A DNA stretch of 64,000 nucleotides from Tetracentron sinense (lineage: Eukaryota; Streptophyta; Magnoliopsida; Trochodendrales; Trochodendraceae), in assembly GCA_015143295.1 (NCBI GenBank), contig CM026551.1:46426034-46490033 (forward strand), in the 5' to 3' direction. The translations under genes were made by a program, and so were the position numbers. The notes beneath the pieces are model-generated. The model was not told where the DNA came from, searched no databases, and saw only the letters and a list, made by a program, of their open reading frames with translations. Position 1 is the stretch's first letter; each line of letters begins with the position of its first letter. This document shows positions 58,264-64,000 of this stretch, in pieces.

Positions 58264-59483
58264 CATGGTTAGAGATATCCCCGATATATCCCTGATATTT
58301 TCGATATATCCATGGTATCACGGGAATGCAAAATATCCCTTACCTGTAGCATTTTTTTATTACATAATATCCTTGATATTTCCAATATCTAGCACGAAAT
58401 CTCCGATATATCTTATATAAGGTAGGGAACTTAGTCTATAAATGAGGAAATATCGACCAAAGAGAAGGGAATTGGGAGATTTTAAAGGAGTTTGATGAAT
58501 TTTTCCATTTTCTTGAAAAATCATCTATTTTGGTACCCACATTCACAGTAACAAAAAAAGGTCATTTTTTTCAAAAATTCATGAATTATTCGCGCATTTT
58601 TTGACAGACGAATTATTTGTCTTTGAATTCGCGAATTTTTGGATTCCCAGTTTATTCACGAATTATTCCTGAATTTTGCGAATAATTCCTTTTTAAACTA
58701 CTTATTTTGTAGATTTTTGAATCAAATTGTTTGGTATGTTTTTATAATTATTAACTTTTTTTTTATTTTTACACATTTTTTCCGAATTTGACCCTTGCCG
58801 AATTATTTCCGAACCCCCACTTTGTCACCATGCCCACATTGACCTAAATTTGTTATTCGGAGTCAAAGTGCACCCCATGTACTACCTTTGACGAAATCTC
58901 CTAAAATGTAAGAATTTTATTTTAATTAGAATGAAATTTTGCATAATCAGTATGTCATTAGTCCTAAACTAGTGCAAATGTATTAGTTTGATGCATTTAC
59001 ACTAGATTTCTATATTCAAAACTCAAATTTCTTTACTTTAGGAAAGAAAACTTAGATAAAATTCAATATTTTCAATATTTTAGCTTAACTTCATCTGATG
59101 TGGCTCTAATTGTAGTTTTGGGGGTGGGTTGGATCATGGATGTAGAATGTATGAAACTCTCTGATTGTATATTTTTACTGTTATGATTGAATAAGGGATG
59201 AATGAAACATTTTCAATACGTTATATCAATATTAGTCAATCATAGATAATAAATTGTCGCCAACACACATCTTTGCCCCCCTTCCCATTGCATCTCTTAT
59301 GTACAATGTTTTTTTATTCATAAATGCGTATTACCATCTTTTTTAACATTTCTAGAAGTTTAATTGAAAATTTTCATATTTTTCCCTCAACGTGCGTGAT
59401 ATTCTCCACAAAACGATATATCCTGCAATATATCTTTCTATCATGGTGCGACATATCCCATGATATCAAAATTCAGAACCGTG
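58264..59483. mobile_element. ATATCG-word element A2
   Basis: 1,220 bp with ends CATGGTT and AACCGTG. A 6-bp direct repeat, TATGGC, lies at both sides (58257-58262 and 59485-59490). ATATCC/ATATCG words cluster at both ends. The complement of 59220-59400 aligns with A1 10800-11000, including GTACATAAGAGATGCAATGG in both. A nested word region lies at 58575-58815. Confidence 0.8.
58575..58815. mobile_element. GAATTATTCG-word insertion inside A2
   Basis: ATGAATTATTCGCGCA, GACGAATTATTTG, AATTCGCGAATTTTTGG, CACGAATTATTCC, GCGAATAATTCC and GCCGAATTATTTCC recur within 240 bp in both orientations. The word is not found elsewhere in A2 or its relatives, so it looks like a separate small element. Borders are approximate. 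Confidence 0.5.
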
Positions 59484-59490
59484 GTATGGC

Positions 59491-60339
59491 TCATTGAAGA
59501 GGTTTCCCACCTGATCAAATTGGAGGGTACGATAGTTCCTGTGTAGGGTGTCAAGGATATGGTCCATTGAGAATGATAGACCTCAAGCTCATTTGGGATA
59601 TTTGAAGAGGCAAGCTACCATAAGGGAACCAAAGATAAATGGCCCACTGAAGAAAAAAATTAAGAAAGACTTATGCATGTTTATTGTTTCGGTTGCTCGC
59701 TCATTTTCAATGGGTTTATTTGTTTATATATAGGTGTACAGCAAAAGGTTTTCCAGAGGGAGTCCCAAGTCCTACAAAGGGACTTCAGACAGCAAAAGGT
59801 TTTTTCAGCAAAAGGTTGTACAGCAAAAGATTTTCAGCAACCGTACGGATAGGACCCTTGTCTTAAGAAAGTTTTACCTTGTAAGAGGGATTTATTTTTG
59901 GGGATTTATGGTTATTTTTTCAGAATTTTTGGAGGACTTTTCGATAGTGTCTTGTCCCTCAAAGTGATTCCAAAGAAAAAATCCATATTTGATGAATCTA
60001 TTCGGTGCAATCTGTTAGGAATTTTTTGCTATGATAAAGTGGTATTGTTTGATCCATTTCAAAATCCTAAAGCTTTTGAAATAAGTTTGGTAAATACCAA
60101 TAAAGAATTGAAGCTGGGGCATGGTAATCTCTAGGGCATAGTGACCACCCACCTTGGTTTTTTGGCTTAGTTGGACTCTAAAGTCCTATGTTTCTTAAGT
60201 GTGGTTGATTGTTTGGGTTTTGGAATATTGTGTGTGGACTGTTTTGTGCAAAACAGAATTGCTTCATTCCAATTGAGTGTTGTTTGAGTGATCAGCAAGC
60301 AAAATCCAGACTTGCTTGATTCTCACTTTATTGTTTTGG
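59491..60339. other. Unassigned stretch, possibly leader of the copia fossil
   Basis: Overlapping short open frames (59548-60134) match nothing I know. It may include the untranslated leader of the copia fragment that follows. Short CAGCAAAAGGTTTT repeats occur at 59739-59835. Confidence 0.35.
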
Positions 60340-61540
60340 AAGTGATAGAATGTTAGAAAATAGTGGTATGGAGGGAAGCTCATCAGGAAGGAATCCATCT
60401 TATGGGGATACACCATCAAAAAATCCCAACTTGCAGATTACAACTGTGAAGTTGGATGGTAGAAACTATTTGGAATAGTCTTAGTCTGCAAAAATGTTTA
60501 TCGGAAGTCGGGGGTAAGCTTGGATACATTAATGGAAGAGTAGTATAGCCCAATTCATCCGATAACTTCTTTGATAAGTGGGAGTCCAAAAACCTTATAG
60601 TTATGTCTTGGTTGATGCATTCCATGCAGCCCCAGATCTCTAGGGGATTTCTCTTTCTCCGGCTAGGTCTAAGAAAGGCATATTCATTTCCCAAAGGAAG
60701 TATTTGTTAAGACTTGCTACGAGATATAGGAACCCTGGGTGCTAAACTAGTGGATACACGGTACACCTATGGAGGTCAGTCTCAAACTTAACTATGAGGG
60801 TGGAAAACCTGTAGTAGATGTTGAGATGTTCCAAAGACTGATTAGGAAGCTGATTTACTTGTCTTTGACGCTCTGAAATTTAGACTATGCTGCCAGTGCA
60901 ATCAGTCATTTTATGCACAAGCCGAGGACTACACACCTAGAGGTGGCTGAAAGAGAACTTAAGTATCTAAAAATTAAAATCTTCACTCAGTAGGGGTTTA
61001 CTTTTCCAGAAGAATGGGCACCTTACAAGTTGAACCCTATACGGATGCCAACTAGGCAGGTTTAGAAACAAATAGAAGATCTAAATCCGGGTATCGTACT
61101 CTTGTGGCCTCTGTGTGTGTGTGGGGGGGGGGGGGGGGGGGGCAGAACTTGGTCTCATGGATAAACAAGAAACAAGTAGTTGTATCAAGATTCAATGTTG
61201 AGGCAGAGGACAGGGCAATGACACATGGTATATGTGCTTAACTGTGGATCAAGATCTTTATGACAGAGCTTGATTTACTAATTCAGTCAGAGATGAGGTT
61301 GTATTGCGATAATAAAGCAACCATAAATATTGCTCATAATCCTGGATAGCATGATAGAATAAAGCATATTGAAATTGATACACTTCACTCATGAGTCGTG
61401 AGAAGGTGACAGCAAAGATTATTAGTCTCTCGTTTGTCAAGACAAAGGGCCAGTTGGAGGCAACAGACCCCATAGACGTCTGAGTTGGTAGCATGAGGCC
61501 CTTGAGGAATTGCCTGATGAACTTTTTGCTGTAACCCCCC
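60340..61540 (+). mobile_element. Internally deleted Ty1/copia fossil
   Basis: A gag start (NLQITTVKLDGRNYLE and AKMFIGSRG, about 60430-60520) is followed within 300 bp by the end of reverse transcriptase and RNase H (RLIRKLIYLSLT, SAISHFMHKPRTTHLEVAER near 60835-60960; LYCDNKATINIAHNPG near 61300). Most of pol is missing. No LTR was recognised. The fossil is broken at several further places. An (GT)n and long G run lies at 61110-61142. Confidence 0.75.
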
Positions 61541-62090
61541 CCCTCCCCAAAAAATATGAAATCTATGTATGATGCATTTCCTTGAATAAAGGCCCTTGCA
61601 ATTAATATAAATTGCAAAATCTTCATTGTCAAGATGCACTTTGATAGAACCATCTTGGAGACAGTTCTAGCCTTCTAGGAATAATAAAGTGGGATTTCAA
61701 ATATTGGGAATAAGAAAATTGAACAAAAATAAAACAAGGTATACAATGACTGTCGAAAGGGGGAGGAGAAGGATTGTGAGGGATAAAAATAGAAAAAACA
61801 ACAGTCTACAGTAACAACTGAACAAGGGAGAGAAAGAGAGAGAGAGAGAGGAAGGAGAGGGAGATGAGAGAAAGTGTATGTCTGAATAAAAAAATGGAAC
61901 CGTCAATGTGACGCTGAACAAGGGAGAAAGAAGAGGGGGAGAGAGGGAGAGGTCGTACCTCTTACTCTCCTTTCTTCTTGATTATACTCAAGAAAAGTAT
62001 TACAAAAATATAATAAATAACAATTATATTTATAGGGTTTGTAGTTATTTAAATTATAAAAGATCCCTTTGAATATGGGTTTATGAAAAT
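61541..62090. other. CUL4 intron 2, unassigned part with GA-rich repeats
   Basis: Purine-rich low-complexity runs (61825-61870 and 61920-61950), each preceded by CTGAACAAGGGAGA, suggest a small local duplication. No gene is seen. Confidence 0.5.
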
Positions 62091-62199
62091 TTTGGGGTTC
62101 CTAAAAGGATTTAAGGATATTTAAAGGTCTTTTTTGTTATTGGGCCACCCGAGCTCAGTTGTATGCCTGGTCGCCTAGGTGACACCTTTTACAACCATG
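62091..62199. mobile_element. Possible end of a word element: CATGGTT end with CTAGGCG-type word
   Basis: The complement of 62160-62199 reads CATGGTTGTAAAAGGTGTC and then ACCTAGGCGACC. It thus joins the terminus of the ATATCG/GATACG elements with the word of element C. Only this end is recognised. Confidence 0.4.
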
Positions 62200-62839
62200 C
62201 AAAAACAAATGGGGATCATATGATCCACCCATTAACAGAAGAAGAGAGATAACAATTGGTCCACCCATTGAGCGAGAGAGATGACAGGTTAACATGAATG
62301 AAACATACTCATCTTCCTCTATTCTCTGTACCTTAACCGTATTTCACTTATATTTTAAAGAGCTAGGACACACCACACAATCACTGTTACCTGACTTACC
62401 TCATTGCTACAAAATTAGCTTCTGCAAAAGTGACTTTAAGACATTCCAACCCCTGTGGACTTCAAGATACTTTTAAAATGGGACTCACGACAAACACATC
62501 GTTGCAAATGTGCTTGCCTGCATGCAAGTAGGAATATGTGTACTAGCACATTCACATGCACAGCGCTTGAATGAGGGCACATAGAAGCATGCCATTGCCA
62601 ATGACACATTTAATTTAATTTTCCCAATTTTCACGTAATTTAACCTTTGCAACAATTGGCACCCTTACCCTGTATCTACATAACAGTTGTAACAGTCATC
62701 AAGGTAAAAATTAGCAATCCTCAGGAGACTAAATAAATAACAAAGAAGGTGCAATGACTTGACACCTGCATAAATCTTCATACGCAGAACAGATATTTAT
62801 CATGCATTGAAAATCAAGTCCGCTAAGCTGAAAAAATAC
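62200..62839. other. CUL4 intron 2, 5' portion, unassigned
   Basis: No repeat or coding domain recognised in the 640 bp downstream of the CUL4 donor at 62840. Confidence 0.4.
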
Positions 62840-63186
62840 CTTTCTCTTTCAATCAATCTTAGAAGACCAGTTACAGTTTTGTGCTCAACTTCTGGAGATA
62901 TAGAGAGATGTTTGCGGAACAACTGCAAGCCCATGTCCCACAATGAACACACATTTGGGGTTTGTTTCACATACGTTCTATCGAGAAACAAGGCTATACC
63001 ACGGATCATCAACATCTGGTCACAAAGATCCTGCCAGCATTTCTCCACAAGTGACAAGAAAACCACCAAATCGGGGCTTTGGCCAACCAAAGATTGTAGT
63101 GCTGTGGATATGTGTGCTTCGCACTCCTTCTCAATCCGTTGATAAAGATTTCCTCCCATCTTGTGCAGGCAGAGATCACTAACAGC
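62840..63186 (-). CDS. CUL4: CUL4 exon (second in window)
   Basis: Starts after CCTTAG with AVSDLCLHKMGGNLYQR and ends LLRLIERER, the last Arg codon split 2+1 at the donor AAAG|GTATTT. It covers the N-terminal cullin repeats that in CUL4 bind DDB1. NVCSLWDMG carries Cys where remembered CUL4 proteins have Arg. Confidence 0.92.
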
Positions 63187-63280
63187 CTAAGGACAAGATA
63201 ATCGGATTATTCTGAAACGCAATTTGTAGTGAATATTCACATGGAATATAGATTTTTTTTTTAAGTGTGGTAAAACCTAC

Positions 63281-63396
63281 CTGATAAAGCTTCTCAGAGT
63301 CACAAGGGTCTGGTTGCTTCAAGAATATAGCAATAATAGCTGACTTCAGCGTTGCCCATGTATCCTCTTCAAAATTTTGGGGCAGCTTTGGTTTAG
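63281..63396 (-). CDS. CUL4: CUL4 exon (first in window)
   Basis: Encodes (A)KPKLPQNFEEDTW through PDPCDSEKLYQ. The acceptor follows a pyrimidine-rich tract ending CTATGAAG, and the donor is TATCAG|GTAGGT. The exon starts with the last two bases of an Ala codon and ends in phase 0. Alternative start: a plus-minus few codons upstream cannot be excluded. Confidence 0.85.
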
Positions 63397-64000
63397 CTTC
63401 ATAGGACCAAGAAGAAAACATAAGAACAAACCTATCAAGCACCTTTCTTAAAAAATACAGATTCTAAAGTGAAAGCCTTTTAGAATTTCAGTTTTTGAGC
63501 CTTTTGAAATGGAAAAAATATATGGACCTCCAGGTTGTTTTCTACTTCAACCGATGTGCTAGTTGACCGCATTTTATTTAATTACACAACATATTTCAGT
63601 TGAATAGTGAAAGCATTCAAAGTAGATAATCTAATTACAGGAAAGGTATGAAAAAATATCGGATTTTTTTTTTTTTGATTAGTTGAAATATAACACACGA
63701 TCACATGCACAGTCGCACACACACACCCTGTAGCACAAGCTAAAGCTCCCACACAACCCTCTCAATTTTCTTTTGTACCTATATGGTTGTCCATCATAAG
63801 GTGCATTCATAAATAATTGAGGCGAGTCGCTAGAGAAAGGTTCATGCCTTTGCAAATGAGGCATATGCCTCCTGCCTGAAAGGAATTTTGTTTATAGCTC
63901 TTTCTGTGAGTTGTCATTTGACATATTCAATATTAGCCCCACTCTATAATATGGGAGAAGCCGATTCCCCCAAGGATGTAGGCATTTACTTAGAATTCGA
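63397..64000. other. CUL4 upstream intron, partial
   Basis: No CUL4 N-terminal exon is visible, so it lies beyond the window. A T run at 63664-63676 next to a CA-rich stretch (63700-63725) could be the tail of a small retroposed sequence on the minus strand, but I found no pol III boxes or target duplication. Confidence 0.4.

Larger units (their letters stand above)
33782..63396 (-). other. CUL4: CULLIN4 gene, partial (eight internal exons)
   Basis: Eight minus-strand exons encode a contiguous ~445-residue stretch of plant CUL4, scaffold of CRL4 ubiquitin ligases in the nucleus. They run from near residue 100 (AKPKLPQNFEEDTW) to GMFK near residue 545 of about 800. All have GT..AG borders and agree in phase (0 or 2/1 as needed), with no stop. 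Introns are 94, 18,210, 203, 115, 8,966, 598 and 92 bp. The N-terminal exon lies beyond 64000. The rest of the cullin homology domain, with the RBX1-binding surface and the neddylation lysine, is not found in the 33.8 kb below exon 8. Some otherwise conserved residues differ, for example NVCSLWDMG, TAEGQLLERHTSA and ATEGVKYM. Either intron 8 is very long, or this is a truncated, relaxing paralogue. Confidence 0.9.

Noticed and set aside
62807-63182. Plus-strand open frames opposite CUL4 exon 2
   Set aside because: Shadow frames of the minus-strand exon.
63664-63870. A minus-strand SINE suggested by a T run
   Set aside because: No A/B boxes and no target duplication could be found.
1-64000. 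tRNA, rRNA or organellar DNA
   Set aside because: No cloverleaf-like or rRNA-like sequence was recognised apart from the SINE pol III boxes and the tRNA primer sites.

Overview
This is nuclear DNA of a flowering plant. The only host gene I can support is CULLIN4 (CUL4), read on the minus strand as eight exons with matching splice phases between 63396 and 33782. Its introns of 18.2 kb and 9.0 kb are packed with transposable elements. The other 33 kb is almost wholly mobile DNA. The species cannot be fixed from the sequence; long, repeat-filled introns fit a medium to large angiosperm genome.

Layout. 541-7890: a nearly full-length fossil of an endogenous caulimovirid (petuvirus/florendovirus-like) with movement protein, coat, zinc knuckle, protease, reverse transcriptase/RNase H, promoter and tRNA-Met primer site. 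7905-8170: 3' end of an RTE-type LINE. 8434-25455: a three-layer nest, in which a Ty1/copia fossil was entered by a 1.2 kb hAT-like element, which was then entered by a 9.7 kb Mutator-like element (MULE, 11919-21616). 25456-33781: LTR remnants, a SINE with clear target duplication, L1 and RTE fragments and short tandem duplications. 33782-63396: CUL4 with its insertions (L1 pieces on both strands, RTE tails, several hAT-like elements, an internally deleted copia fossil).

The MULE is the best preserved unit. It has 81-bp terminal inverted repeats differing at one base and a perfect 9-bp target duplication. It carries two convergent genes: a spliced mudrA-type transposase (minus) and a DUF1985/Ulp1-protease gene of the Kaonashi type (plus). 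Three arrays of a GGTCGATRCA word sit in it, one in the predicted 5' UTR intron of each gene (mirror-image orientation) and one of about 93-bp units between the two 3' ends. Both genes are damaged, so this copy is not autonomous, although its ends look young.

The most unusual pattern is a set of non-coding elements that each repeat a private short word (ATATCG, GATACG, CTAGGCG, GAATTATTCG, AAACGGCGA) near both ends. Several have CATGGTT or CAATGTAGTC ends and 8-bp target duplications, pointing to hAT-type transposition. Elements with different words and different ends share one internal core, as if ends and cores were exchanged. I cannot name a described family for this.

All coordinates come from reading the sequence by eye. 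No database search, alignment or splice prediction was run.
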